Shown here piece by piece: positions 1 through 7,913 of a stretch of DNA of 42,264 nucleotides (positions are counted from its first letter, which is position 1; each line of letters opens with the position of its first letter). Made by a program: the position numbers and the translations under genes. Source of the DNA: Bryobacteraceae bacterium (GTDB lineage: Bacteria; Acidobacteriota; Terriglobia; Bryobacterales; Bryobacteraceae); the NCBI GenBank assembly GCA_025927575.1, contig JAICLJ010000020.1:1-42264 (forward strand), read 5' to 3'. The notes beneath the pieces were generated by a model, which saw only the letters and a list, made by a program, of their open reading frames with translations, did not search any database and was not told the DNA's origin.

Positions 1-122
1 AGATGGCACATCCCGACTTCGTAAATTGCTTCTTGCTCGCGCGCTTCCTGCACTTTGCGCTCGGCCTGGACCTCGCGCAAATCTTGAGCACCTTTTCGTA
101 ATGGCGCATCAAGCGCTGTCAT
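1..122 (-). CDS. Partial hypothetical protein running off the left edge
   Basis: An open frame on the minus strand starts at an ATG at 122 and stays open to the window edge (40 residues visible). The visible part is highly charged and Glu/Arg/Gln rich (REVQAERKVQEAREQEA), as expected of an amphipathic helix or short coiled coil. No clear Shine-Dalgarno sequence precedes the ATG. I do not recognise the family. The small gene at 130 would be divergent with only 7 nt between starts, so one of the two may be wrong. Confidence 0.35.
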   Translation of the reverse strand, partial: MTALDAPLRKGAQDLREVQAERKVQEAREQEAIYEVGMCH

Positions 123-129
123 AAATGGA

Positions 130-375
130 ATGGGAATGGGTGCTCCGTTTTCGAATTTCCAGAATTTGGCTACACGTAGAGGCGTCAAGCGATACCGATT
201 GCTCAATGCAGCAAGCGCGCTGGGGGTTGTGCTTGTAGCTGCGGGCATGCCCGGTCATTTTTTATGGCGTTGGATGGGGGTGCCCCTGGTAATCGTGTTT
301 GTTTGCGCCTTCGCACCCTTGCTCTTCTACGGAGCGCGTTTTCTATGGGAGCGACTAGAGGGCAGTGGCAGGTAG
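130..375 (+). CDS. Small hypothetical membrane protein, 81 aa
   Basis: The protein has a short polar N-terminus (about 20 residues) followed by two hydrophobic stretches. The first spans roughly residues 25-47 and the second 50-73, ending in a basic tail. This predicts a two-helix inner-membrane hairpin. Two in-frame ATGs (130 and 136) lie close together and neither has a strong ribosome binding site. No family recognised. The compositional bias supports a real gene, but the length leaves room for doubt. Confidence 0.45.
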   Translation: MGMGAPFSNFQNLATRRGVKRYRLLNAASALGVVLVAAGMPGHFLWRWMGVPLVIVFVCAFAPLLFYGARFLWERLEGSGR

Positions 376-548
376 AGTCAGTGCTCCCGCGCGCGGGTGG
401 CAGCCCGGAAAGCAGTAAAGGGTAAGCAGAGAACGATGCTTCGCATCGGCTGATAGGGTGACACGCCACCCCAGTCTCGGACCTTCCATCCCGGATCTTT
501 GAAACTCAGACGGTTACGAAGCGATCGAGAAAGAATACACTGCTATAC

Positions 549-1784
549 ATGCCAGCGGCAATGTTGATCTGTTGCCTTGCCACGTTTGCGGCGCTCTGCG
601 AAGCGCAAATGACCCCAGACTTGAAGTCTCTGTACGACGCTCACAAATGGACCGCTCTCAATGATCGACTTCAGAAGGTAAACGGGCTGCCGCTTTATCG
701 CGCTGCCATCAACGTAACGTTCAATCAAGATCCGCAAGGCTCGGAACGTTTGCTGCTGTCTGTTATCAGCGCCGCTCCTCATTCGTCAGAGGCGTACGAG
801 GCTTCTGAATGGCTTAGCCATCTTTACTTTTATCGAGGGGAATACAGCAGTCTCGTGTCCGTCATGGAGAAGCGGTGGGCGGCGTTCCCTCAGAAAGAAG
901 CTAATTCACAAGAGCAAACCGCCATCCGCGGTTTTCGCGGGTTGCCAAACCAGATACTCGAAAGCACTCGCCCTTCCAAGCTCAAACACGAGCCTGGGAG
1001 CATTTTCATTCCCCTATCAATCGATGGGAATTCGGCGACTTACTTTTTTGACACCGGCGCGTGGATCTCCTGCATGAGTGAGTCAGAGGCCAAAAGGCTT
1101 GGCTTGAAAATCAGAAACACTTCGGGAACATTAGGGCAATCAGCGGGTACTCGTGTCGGCTTTCAGACGGCCGTTGCCCAGGATGTCGTGGTGGGCAACA
1201 CTCACTTTAGGAATGTTTCTTTTGCCGTCTTCCCTGACAATCAGGAGCCTTGGTCCGGCCTTCCGCCCGGACGTCGGGGGATTCTTGGCATTCCGATTTT
1301 GGTAGGCCTACAGACCTTATGTTGGGAGGGCGCCGGCGCCATCCAGCTCGCCGAACCGCCTGAGCCATTCAATATTCGAAGATCCAACCTCACTTTTGAT
1401 AATGACCATCTTGTCGTCACCGCAGTGATCCAAAATCAGAAGATTGCCGCCACCGTCGATACGGGAGCCATAAGTACCGACCTCTATAAGCCCTTTGCGG
1501 CTATGTTCGGAAATCTGCTAAAGCAATACGGTAAGAAGGGCTCAACCGAAGTACGCGGGGTCGGGCATGCCGAAGCTTTCGATTCGGTGACATTACCAGA
1601 ACTCAGAATCCGAGTGGGCAACTCAGACATAATTCTGTCGCCTGCTCACGTGCTTTTGAAGTCGATAGGGGCAAACTGCTGCGTTGGGAACTTTGGTATG
1701 GATCTATTCAAGCAAGCTTTTGCCATGAAGATTGATTTTGGTGCTATGACTTTGCAACTCCTTAGAGCTGAAGAAGTGCATTAG
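549..1784 (+). CDS. Secreted protein with two retropepsin-like aspartyl protease domains
   Basis: The 411-residue product opens with a hydrophobic stretch ending CEAQ near residue 20, consistent with a signal peptide. Residues about 25-130 look helical and repeat-like. Two copies of the retroviral-type aspartyl protease fold follow. The first active site is FFDTGAW with Asp168, and its downstream hydrophobic-Gly element is RRGILGIPIL. The second is ATVDTGA with Asp304, followed by CVGNFGMDLF. Single-domain bacterial members act as dimers; here both halves are on one chain, so an intramolecular pseudo-dimer is a reasonable inference. Substrate unknown. The gene stands alone, with a hairpin 16 nt after its stop. 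Confidence 0.8.
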   Translation: MPAAMLICCLATFAALCEAQMTPDLKSLYDAHKWTALNDRLQKVNGLPLYRAAINVTFNQDPQGSERLLLSVISAAPHSSEAYEASEWLSHLYFYRGEYSSLVSVMEKRWAAFPQKEANSQEQTAIRGFRGLPNQILESTRPSKLKHEPGSIFIPLSIDGNSATYFFDTGAWISCMSESEAKRLGLKIRNTSGTLGQSAGTRVGFQTAVAQDVVVGNTHFRNVSFAVFPDNQEPWSGLPPGRRGILGIPILVGLQTLCWEGAGAIQLAEPPEPFNIRRSNLTFDNDHLVVTAVIQNQKIAATVDTGAISTDLYKPFAAMFGNLLKQYGKKGSTEVRGVGHAEAFDSVTLPELRIRVGNSDIILSPAHVLLKSIGANCCVGNFGMDLFKQAFAMKIDFGAMTLQLLRAEEVH

Positions 1785-1800
1785 CTCGGCTGCGGTAAAG

Positions 1801-1818
1801 TGCGCCGAACACGGCGCA
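1801..1818 (+). terminator. Hairpin after the aspartyl protease gene
   Basis: A perfect 7-bp stem (TGCGCCG / CGGCGCA) with a 4-nt AACA loop lies 16 nt downstream of the stop at 1784. It is followed by GGTTAAGC rather than a T run, so it is a weak intrinsic terminator or an mRNA 3' end stabiliser. Confidence 0.35.
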
Positions 1819-1902
1819 GGTTAAGCTTCAAGACTCTGTAAAAAGAAGGTGGGCCAAACTGGACCTTTCGAATTCAGGTAGCAGCTGAAAGAAAGGAAAG
1901 GT

Positions 1903-2799
1903 TCAGACCGATTCCGCGCCTGCCGGCGCAGGCTTCGTGCACACGATGGCGACCGCGCTGAGATGAGAGGCGTATTTGCGAAACAGCCGCCGCATAGACA
2001 AAACGCGCTGACGCGCGATTGGCTTTCGCAGCAAGTTGAACAGAATGCGCAATACGCCAAGTAGGCCTTCATCGTTGAGTAGCCGCTTGGGCTCGAGCAA
2101 ATGCATCGGAGCTTGCGCCTCCCAATCCACATGGAAGCCCGCCTCCTCCAGGATCCGCTTCCACTCGGTGAGCGTTGCCGGCCGCACGCCAACGTGGATG
2201 TTTGTAGACATTTCCCGCTCTATGGCCTTGCGCTCGTCATCGGGAATCTCGTTCGGCAAGAGCGCAAGCTCATGAATTCCGTATCGGCCGCCCGGTTTCA
2301 GAATCCGGAATGCTTCCGCTAAGATACGCTGCTTCTGTCCCGGCGTCTGCATGGAGAGCATGGCTTCGCCGAAGACGAGACTGGCTGAATCAGAGTGGAG
2401 ACTTGTCGATTCGGCCGTAGCCAGAACAAATTGGACGTTCTCATTCCCCAACTCCTGTTGAAGCAGGCGAGCAGCATCAGGCTCCCGCTCGATTCCGACA
2501 TAACTTCGGGGCTGTTGCGCCAACGCGATACGCGCCGTTACGCCCAGCCCCGGAGCAAATTCTACAACGCTGTCGTCATCACAAGGATGGAGATGAGCCA
2601 TCAACTCTCGAGTGAGCGCCAATCCACCCGGTCGAAGCACACGTTTTCCCAGTCCGGCAAGTACCCAGTGGCCCGGCTGCTTGACTACATCGCCGGGTTT
2701 GGCCGGATGTATCGCGGAGGGGCGCGGACTCTGCATCAATCCTGCATTCATAGCTCGATTTTCCGCTATCAATGCAGTTCTCGCTGTGACAACGGTCAC
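1903..2799 (-). CDS. Class I SAM-dependent methyltransferase
   Basis: The 298-residue protein carries a Rossmann methyltransferase fold. Motif I is VVEFAPGLG at residues 78-86, the acidic end of strand 2 is VGIERE, and the post-motif region LKPGGRYGIHE near the middle is typical of Methyltransf_11/25 proteins. The C-terminal 90 residues hold an extra helical cap. The reading frame begins with GTG at 2799; an internal ATG at 2751 is an alternative because the first 16 residues look unconserved. Substrate is not evident. Its neighbours are unrelated, so it is probably monocistronic. Confidence 0.8.
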   Translation of the reverse strand: MTVVTARTALIAENRAMNAGLMQSPRPSAIHPAKPGDVVKQPGHWVLAGLGKRVLRPGGLALTRELMAHLHPCDDDSVVEFAPGLGVTARIALAQQPRSYVGIEREPDAARLLQQELGNENVQFVLATAESTSLHSDSASLVFGEAMLSMQTPGQKQRILAEAFRILKPGGRYGIHELALLPNEIPDDERKAIEREMSTNIHVGVRPATLTEWKRILEEAGFHVDWEAQAPMHLLEPKRLLNDEGLLGVLRILFNLLRKPIARQRVLSMRRLFRKYASHLSAVAIVCTKPAPAGAESV

Positions 2800-3168
2800 A
2801 ACAAAGTTCTCTTATTTGTGTTTCATCTCCACCGAGACACTTCGAAATGGGTTCTTGCATCGTGAGCCGAGTGGAGCAAAAGCGGCCGGCCAATCGTTCA
2901 AAAACAAGCTCGTTTCCGCTGAAGAGAGATATCCGAAATGGCGAGAATGAAATCGGACTGAGTCCGCTCGGCCCGGCGCGAGGCCGCTCGATGCTCCGGA
3001 GCGCCATTCTACAGATGACACCGCGCTCCAATCGAGGCTAATCGCTAAAAGGGCGCAGCGCGGATTCCCGTTCGCGTACCATATCTCCGCCTCCGACAGA
3101 TTCCGTAGCACCCTTGTCGGTAGAAACGGTCGGGCACCGCGGCGTAAGTGTTCGCTGAACGCGCGAGC
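2800..3168. other. Intergenic region without a credible gene
   Basis: Frames on both strands are open here, but their translations are Arg/Ala/Ser-rich, lack recognisable motifs and run into the palindromic repeat at 3169. This stretch probably holds the promoter of the methyltransferase gene and otherwise nothing I can name. Confidence 0.5.
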
Positions 3169-3322
3169 CCACGTCGTTTTTGTGGGGCAGACGCTCCGTC
3201 TGCGCGCGGCTCTCAGCCGCGCTCTTCGGATCTTGCAGAATTGTCGACGAGCCGGGCGGGGCGCCCGGCGCAGGCCAAGGGCCCGCCCCACAAGCAAATG
3301 CCCGAATCTGGGAAATGCCATT
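3169..3322 (+). repeat. MITE-like inverted-repeat element, copy 1
   Basis: The 114-bp core at 3180-3293 begins TTGTGGGGCAG and ends with the near-perfect inverted complement CGCCCCACAA. Inside are three hairpins: GCAGACG/CGTCTGC, AGCGCGGCT/AGCCGCGCT and GCCGGGC/GCCCGGC. The core is the same length and order as copy 2 at 8995-9108, which lies on the opposite strand. Similarity continues outside the core to an AAATGCCATT end near 3322 and an ACGTCGTT end near 3171, matching the AATGTCATT ends of copy 2. No coding capacity, so mobilisation would need a transposase in trans. Confidence 0.75.
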
Positions 3323-3340
3323 CCGGGCCGCTGAAGACGT

Positions 3341-3364
3341 CCGGCCCGCGCGTTAGCGCGCCGG
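3341..3364 (-). terminator. Hairpin downstream of the small secreted protein gene
   Basis: The segment folds as outer CCGG/CCGG and inner CGCGC/GCGCG pairs around a GTTA loop, with a CC bulge. It starts 22 nt beyond the stop of the minus-strand gene at 3386. There is no T run, so factor-independent termination is uncertain. Confidence 0.35.
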
Positions 3365-3385
3365 TTGCAAAGTTGTTCGGCGGCC

Positions 3386-3985
3386 TCACCGCATGTGAAA
3401 ACTCAATCCCGCTGGTTGAGCCTTCTTACCTTCCGTCATCGTGAACACCGTGCGTTCAACGCACGAGCCCCCGTCGAGAACCAGCGCCGATTCAAGCACG
3501 TCGCGATCGAATTTTTCCAGCTTATCGGGCAGAACCGGTCGCAGGCTATTAGTGATTTGTCCCAGAACAATCGTGCCCAGCGCCACCGATGTGTTTACGC
3601 TCCCCGGCACGTTCAGACTGCTGGATGTGCTCAGAATAGAAAACACGCCAGTAGCCGAGTTGAGGGCGATGTTAAGAATGCTTAGCAGGTCGCGGCGCTG
3701 GTTCTGCAAAATGGAGGCGAGGATGATCTGCCGGCCGATGGGTTTCAGCGCGATATTCGACTGCGCCAGCGCATGGTAAACCTCACTGCTCACCACCGGC
3801 TGCCGGGTGTTGGTCACGTTACAAATGCTGAGATCGTATGCGCCCACGCCTTTCGGCATCGCTCCATAGTTCTGCACGAGCAACTGTTTGGGAATGGGAG
3901 TGCCGCTCACGGCCAGCGTATCCTGCGCGGGGGCGGCGATCGCCGCCAGCGACAGCGCGGCCGTCAGCGCCAAAATCGTTTTCAT
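3386..3985 (-). CDS. Small secreted protein of unknown function
   Basis: The 199-residue product begins with a clear signal peptide (MKTILALTAALSLAAIAAPAQ), so it is exported. I chose the ATG at 3985 because GAGAGG lies just upstream and the signal peptide starts there; an upstream in-frame start at 4066 would add 27 arginine-rich residues in front of the signal. The mature part is rich in small and hydrophobic residues, with two Cys (in SICNVTN and GGSCVERT) that could form a disulfide. No enzyme motif is visible. Monocistronic in appearance. Confidence 0.7.
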   Translation of the reverse strand: MKTILALTAALSLAAIAAPAQDTLAVSGTPIPKQLLVQNYGAMPKGVGAYDLSICNVTNTRQPVVSSEVYHALAQSNIALKPIGRQIILASILQNQRRDLLSILNIALNSATGVFSILSTSSSLNVPGSVNTSVALGTIVLGQITNSLRPVLPDKLEKFDRDVLESALVLDGGSCVERTVFTMTEGKKAQPAGLSFHMR

Positions 3986-4148
3986 GGAACCTCTCAGTTG
4001 GTCCGAAAGCGCCTTCATGCGCGCCCGGACGCAATCGAGAGATAGCAGCCGGGAAACCGCTATCACACATCACAGCTCCGCAACTATTTGATTACGTTAG
4101 ATAAACAATCGAGAGAAAAGCTGTGAACGGATTTGACACGCCGCCGGA

Positions 4149-4796
4149 TTAGTAGATGCCTTCCGGAATGGGAACGGTTGCGGCAGCCTGTTCGCCGATG
4201 CTGGCGGCGTGCCGCGCAATCAGTTCCAGGTGCTTGCAGATCAAGAGCAGATGCACGTACACCCCGCCATCGCCGGGAACGCTGGTCAGCTTGAAAAGCT
4301 TGTCGTACAGCACCCGGCATTCTGACCGGAGATCCGCTTCCCCGGGCCGCATCGCAAGCGCCTCGTCGAGATCGTCGCCCGCCCAGCCGTCAATCGCCGT
4401 CGAGAGCATGCCGTTGATTCGCCTGCCGAGTTCGGAAATCCGGTGAAGAATCCGTGACGTAGGGCGGCGTTGGATCGACGCGCCCAGCGTGGCGATCTCG
4501 TCGGCATAATCGCCGATCAATTCGAGATCCACAATTGCTCCGACAATGCCGGTCACGAGCCGCGCCTCGTCGCCGCCTCCGCCTGTACTCGCCATCGCCT
4601 GTAAACATTGTTCGTGAATCTGCCGGTTTCGATCGTCAATTCGCGCCTCGAGTTCGTGGGTCCGCTCCGCCGCGGCGGGATCGTTGCTCGTCACTGTTGC
4701 AAGAGCTTCATTGAGCATCGTAACGGTAATCTGCCCCATTTCAGTAAGATTCCCGCGGATCGCATCAAACTCGCCCCGGTGTTGCGCTCTTTTCAT
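4149..4796 (-). CDS. PhoU-like protein
   Basis: The 215-residue all-helical protein has the two PhoU repeats. The signature ELIGDYADEI is at residues 92-101 and its second copy KHLELIARHAASI at 188-200. These acidic/His helix ends coordinate metal in PhoU structures. PhoU normally restrains the PstSCAB transporter and the PhoR kinase. No pst, phoR or phoB gene lies nearby, so this is an orphan copy whose partner is elsewhere or is a different phosphate transporter. The ATG at 4796 lacks a strong ribosome binding site. The gene is divergent from the ThDP enzyme at 4911. Confidence 0.82.
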   Translation of the reverse strand: MKRAQHRGEFDAIRGNLTEMGQITVTMLNEALATVTSNDPAAAERTHELEARIDDRNRQIHEQCLQAMASTGGGGDEARLVTGIVGAIVDLELIGDYADEIATLGASIQRRPTSRILHRISELGRRINGMLSTAIDGWAGDDLDEALAMRPGEADLRSECRVLYDKLFKLTSVPGDGGVYVHLLLICKHLELIARHAASIGEQAAATVPIPEGIY

Positions 4797-4841
4797 TACG
4801 AATCATTGGACTCGCGCCAAGCCGCGCTGGTGTCAGGATAA

Positions 4842-4855
4842 GCAGAAATTTCTGC
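4842..4855. promoter_or_regulatory. Perfect 14-bp palindrome in the phoU/ThDP-enzyme divergent spacer
   Basis: GCAGAAATTTCTGC is a perfect inverted repeat with an AT-rich centre, between two divergent genes and about 56 nt before the ThDP-enzyme start. Size and location fit a dimeric repressor site. No regulator gene is adjacent, so the role is inferred only. Confidence 0.35.
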
Positions 4856-4910
4856 AAGGAATTGTCATCCGGTTGGATAAATGTCATGTGCTCTCATCGA
4901 AAGAGTCGCC

Positions 4911-6467
4911 ATGAATGGAGCTGAGTGTCTGCTGAGAACTCTCGTGAACAACGAGATTGGGATGTGCTTTATGAATCCGGGAACGTCGGAGATGCACTTT
5001 GTGGCCGCTCTCGACCGCGTACCCGGGATGCGCGCCATTCTTTGCCTGTTTGAAGGCGTTTGTTCGGGGGCCGCGGATGGCTCTGCGCGCATGCTGAGGA
5101 AGCCGGCCGCAACCCTGCTTCATTTGGGGCCAGGCCTGGCGAACGGCCTCTCCAACTTTCACAACGCGCGTAAAGCGCGGTCGCCGATCGTGAGTATTGT
5201 CGGCGAACACTCGACGCAGCACTTGCGCTACGATGCACCGCTCTCGGCGGACATCCCGGCCTTTGCCTCGGGAGTATCGAACGACGTCCACGTCGTTCGC
5301 CGGGCGGAAGAACTGGCGTCTGCGGCCCTGGCGGCGATCCGGTCGGCAGTGAATCCGCCCGGGCAAGTCTCCATGCTGATTGTTCCCGCCGACATCTCCT
5401 GGTCCGATGCCGGGGAACCCATGGGGGCCGTGCCGCTCCCAGTTCGGAAGCATCCTGGCGAAACGGCAATTCGCGACGCCGCCGACACGCTCCGTTCCCG
5501 GCAGGCTGTTGGATTGCTGCTCGGAGGAACCGCATTGACGGGTCCCGCGCTTGAAGCGGCCGGACGCCTCGCGACTGCTACCGGCGTCCGTATCTTCGCG
5601 GACCGTAATGCCGCCCGGACGGAATCGGGCCAGGGCCGCTTCCAACCGCGCCGCATCCCCTATTTCCCGGAGCCGGCGCGGCAATCGCTCGCCGGCCTGC
5701 AACATCTGGTGCTTGTCGAGGCGAAGCCGCCCGTCTCCTTTTTCGGATACCCGGGATGCTCAAGCGATCTGCTCCCGGAGGGCTGCCAGATCCACCATCT
5801 GGCGAAGATCGACGAAGATGGGCCTGCCTCCCTCGCAGCGCTGGTCGATGAATGCGGAGCCGGGAACTCTCGAATGGAGCGCAGCGCGCAAGGGCCCGTT
5901 CCGCCGCCCCAATTTGGCGACCTCACGCCGGATACAGTCGGAGCCGTTGTCAGCGCGCTGCTTCCTGAAGGAGCAATCATTTCGGAAGAGGCGGTCTCCG
6001 CGAGCGCGCCGGTGTGGAAACACTTGCTGCGCGCGGCTCCCTACGACCATTTGCCCGTGACCGGTGGATCGATCGGCCAGGGGCTTCCGGTTGCCTTGGG
6101 CGCCGCCGTGGCTTGCCCGGGCCGCAAGGTCGTCGCGCTCGAAGCTGATGGAAGCGGAATGTACACGCCGCAGTCGCTCTGGAGCATGGCGCGTGAATCG
6201 GCTGACGTCACGATCGTCATCTTCTCCAACCGGCGTTATCGCATTCTGGATGTCGAGATGCGCCGTACTGGCGTCGAAGGCTTTGGTCCAACGGCGAACA
6301 ACATGATCGATATCGGACGGCCGGATCTCGATTGGGTGATGCTTTCCCAAGCAATGGGCGTGCCGGCTACCAAAGCGGCTACCGTAGAAGAGTTCCGGCA
6401 CCAGTTCAGTCTCGCAATGGACGAGCGCGGCCCGCGTCTGATCGAAGTAGTTCTGGCCGGGAGTTAA
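4911..6467 (+). CDS. ThDP-dependent enzyme, acetolactate synthase / benzoylformate decarboxylase-like
   Basis: The 518-residue protein has the three-domain layout of the POX/AHAS family. The N-terminal pyrimidine domain carries NPGTSEMHF and the catalytic Glu48 (LFEGVCSGAADG) that activates the cofactor. A central domain follows. The C-terminal PP domain has GGSIGQGLPVALGAA and the Mg/ThDP motif starting EADGSG (Asp413) and ending with Asn440. The ATG at 4911 follows AAAGAG and matches family N-termini; an upstream start at 4881 would add 10 residues. No ilvN regulatory subunit is adjacent, so this is likely not the housekeeping AHAS. A 2-oxoacid decarboxylase or ligase is plausible. Tail to tail with an MFS transporter. 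Confidence 0.8.
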   Translation: MNGAECLLRTLVNNEIGMCFMNPGTSEMHFVAALDRVPGMRAILCLFEGVCSGAADGSARMLRKPAATLLHLGPGLANGLSNFHNARKARSPIVSIVGEHSTQHLRYDAPLSADIPAFASGVSNDVHVVRRAEELASAALAAIRSAVNPPGQVSMLIVPADISWSDAGEPMGAVPLPVRKHPGETAIRDAADTLRSRQAVGLLLGGTALTGPALEAAGRLATATGVRIFADRNAARTESGQGRFQPRRIPYFPEPARQSLAGLQHLVLVEAKPPVSFFGYPGCSSDLLPEGCQIHHLAKIDEDGPASLAALVDECGAGNSRMERSAQGPVPPPQFGDLTPDTVGAVVSALLPEGAIISEEAVSASAPVWKHLLRAAPYDHLPVTGGSIGQGLPVALGAAVACPGRKVVALEADGSGMYTPQSLWSMARESADVTIVIFSNRRYRILDVEMRRTGVEGFGPTANNMIDIGRPDLDWVMLSQAMGVPATKAATVEEFRHQFSLAMDERGPRLIEVVLAGS

Positions 6468-6468
6468 A

Positions 6469-7770
6469 TCATCTCTCAACTACAAGGTGGTGGGCCGGGT
6501 TGATCCACACCCAGCAGATGGCGCCGAGCAGGTACAACGCTCCGGTGATGTAGAGCGGCGCGTTCCAATTCGCGAAATGCTGCACAATCAAGCCAACCAC
6601 GATGGGGCTGAGCACGCCGCCCACTTGTCCGGAAGTGTTCATTGCCGCGCCGACAACGCCCGTATGATCGCCGCCGATTTCGATGCACGTGCTCCACGCC
6701 GCACCCAAGAGAAAATTGGAGGCAGCCCCCGCGAGTGAGATCAATATTACCGCCAGGATCGGTTGAGGACACAGCGTACCCGCAATCATAAAAACTCCGG
6801 CCGCCGCGAGCGATCCACCGCCTACCGAAGCACGGCCGATCCGCAAACCGAAGCGGGCAGTCAGACGATCCGTTGTAATTCCTCCGAGCAAATCGGCCAC
6901 GACACTGAGGGTCAGCGGCAGGCCCGCGGCAATCCCGAGCGAGACAGCGGAAAAACCTCGCGTTGCCTTCAGGTACGTCGGCAGCCAAGTGATGTAGAAA
7001 TAGAAACCGTATGTCTGCGTGAAATACATTCCGCAGAGCCCCAGGACGGAACGGTTTGCGAGCAGCGCCTTCCATTCCGACCATCCCATGTGGTGACTAC
7101 CGGAGGCGCGCCGTCCCGCTTCTATGTACGCCAACTCAGCATCGTTCACCGCCGGATGATCGGCGGGCTCATCCCGGAACCATCGAAACCAGGCAATCGC
7201 CCACACGAAACCGACCGAGCCGAAGATCGCAAACAGCGCACGCCAGTGGAAATGCGCCAGCAGCGCCGTTACCAGCAATGGCGTCAAGCCCCCAGCGAGA
7301 TGTGCGCCCATGAAGAACGTTCCCTGAGCCGTGCCACGCTCCTTCATCGGGAACCAACGCGAAAACGTCCGCGCAACATTGGGCCACGCGCCCGCTTCAC
7401 CAACGCCAAACAGAAATCGTATGACGAGCAGCGACACGTAGCTGAACGCTGCGCCGGTCATCATCGTAAAGACGGACCACCATAGAACAATTCGGGTAAG
7501 CACCCGCCGGGTCCCGACCTTGTCACCCCACCACCCGGTTGGAATCTCGAAGATGCCATAGGCCAGGGTGAACGCGCTGAACACGAAACTCATCTCGACC
7601 CGGCTGAGCTTCAAATCGTGCATCATGTCGGGAGCCGTGATCGAAATACAGACGCGGTCGAGGTAGGTGATCGCCGCGAGAGCCACCGTCATCCCCAGAA
7701 CCTGGTAACGCGCCCGCGTACGAGCGGCCGCGAGAGCGGGGGCGCTCAATGGTGGCCTTCCCGATCGCAT
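6469..7770 (-). CDS. MFS transporter, anion:cation symporter-like
   Basis: The 433-residue protein has 12 predicted membrane segments. The MFS loop 2-3 motif is present as GWWGDKVGTRRVL, and the N-terminal YLDRVCISITAPDM is typical of the ACS family (hexuronate, galactonate, tartrate and phthalate carriers). This points to uptake of an organic anion in symport with protons. The stop lies one base from the stop of the convergent ThDP-enzyme gene. A 55-codon ORF overlaps the start by 25 nt on the same strand. Whether the carrier feeds the ThDP enzyme is a guess from proximity. Confidence 0.85.
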   Translation of the reverse strand: MRSGRPPLSAPALAAARTRARYQVLGMTVALAAITYLDRVCISITAPDMMHDLKLSRVEMSFVFSAFTLAYGIFEIPTGWWGDKVGTRRVLTRIVLWWSVFTMMTGAAFSYVSLLVIRFLFGVGEAGAWPNVARTFSRWFPMKERGTAQGTFFMGAHLAGGLTPLLVTALLAHFHWRALFAIFGSVGFVWAIAWFRWFRDEPADHPAVNDAELAYIEAGRRASGSHHMGWSEWKALLANRSVLGLCGMYFTQTYGFYFYITWLPTYLKATRGFSAVSLGIAAGLPLTLSVVADLLGGITTDRLTARFGLRIGRASVGGGSLAAAGVFMIAGTLCPQPILAVILISLAGAASNFLLGAAWSTCIEIGGDHTGVVGAAMNTSGQVGGVLSPIVVGLIVQHFANWNAPLYITGALYLLGAICWVWINPAHHLVVER

Positions 7771-7913
7771 GATTTCAAAACCTGAATCAGTCGGGCCGTA
7801 AACTCGATGCCGGGGAACAGCCGCGAAAATTCGTCAGAAACGCCGCACAGCTTCTTCTGGCGCTGAAGCGTGTGCGGCGGAATCGTGATGATCGAGTCAT
7901 TGCGCTGCGACAT
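7746..7913 (-). CDS. Small hypothetical protein, 55 aa, overlapping the MFS gene
   Basis: An ATG at 7913 opens a 55-codon frame ending in TGA at 7746, overlapping the first 25 nt of the transporter gene in another frame. The frame begins MSQRNDSIITIPPH and contains LFPGIEFTARLIQVLK, with GC-rich third positions resembling nearby genes. An in-frame stop lies four codons before the ATG, and a GGAT-like sequence is about 12 nt upstream. The overlap suggests translational coupling to the transporter. I recognise no family. Confidence 0.5.
   Translation of the reverse strand: MSQRNDSIITIPPHTLQRQKKLCGVSDEFSRLFPGIEFTARLIQVLKSCDREGHH

Noticed and set aside
2812-3321. 169-codon minus-strand frame
   Set aside because: Arg-rich, no motif, and it reads through the MITE-like repeat at 3169-3322.
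4911-6467. Housekeeping acetolactate synthase IlvB
   Set aside because: No ilvN or ilvC follows, and the catalytic-domain sequence is only generally AHAS-like, so a specific symbol is not justified.
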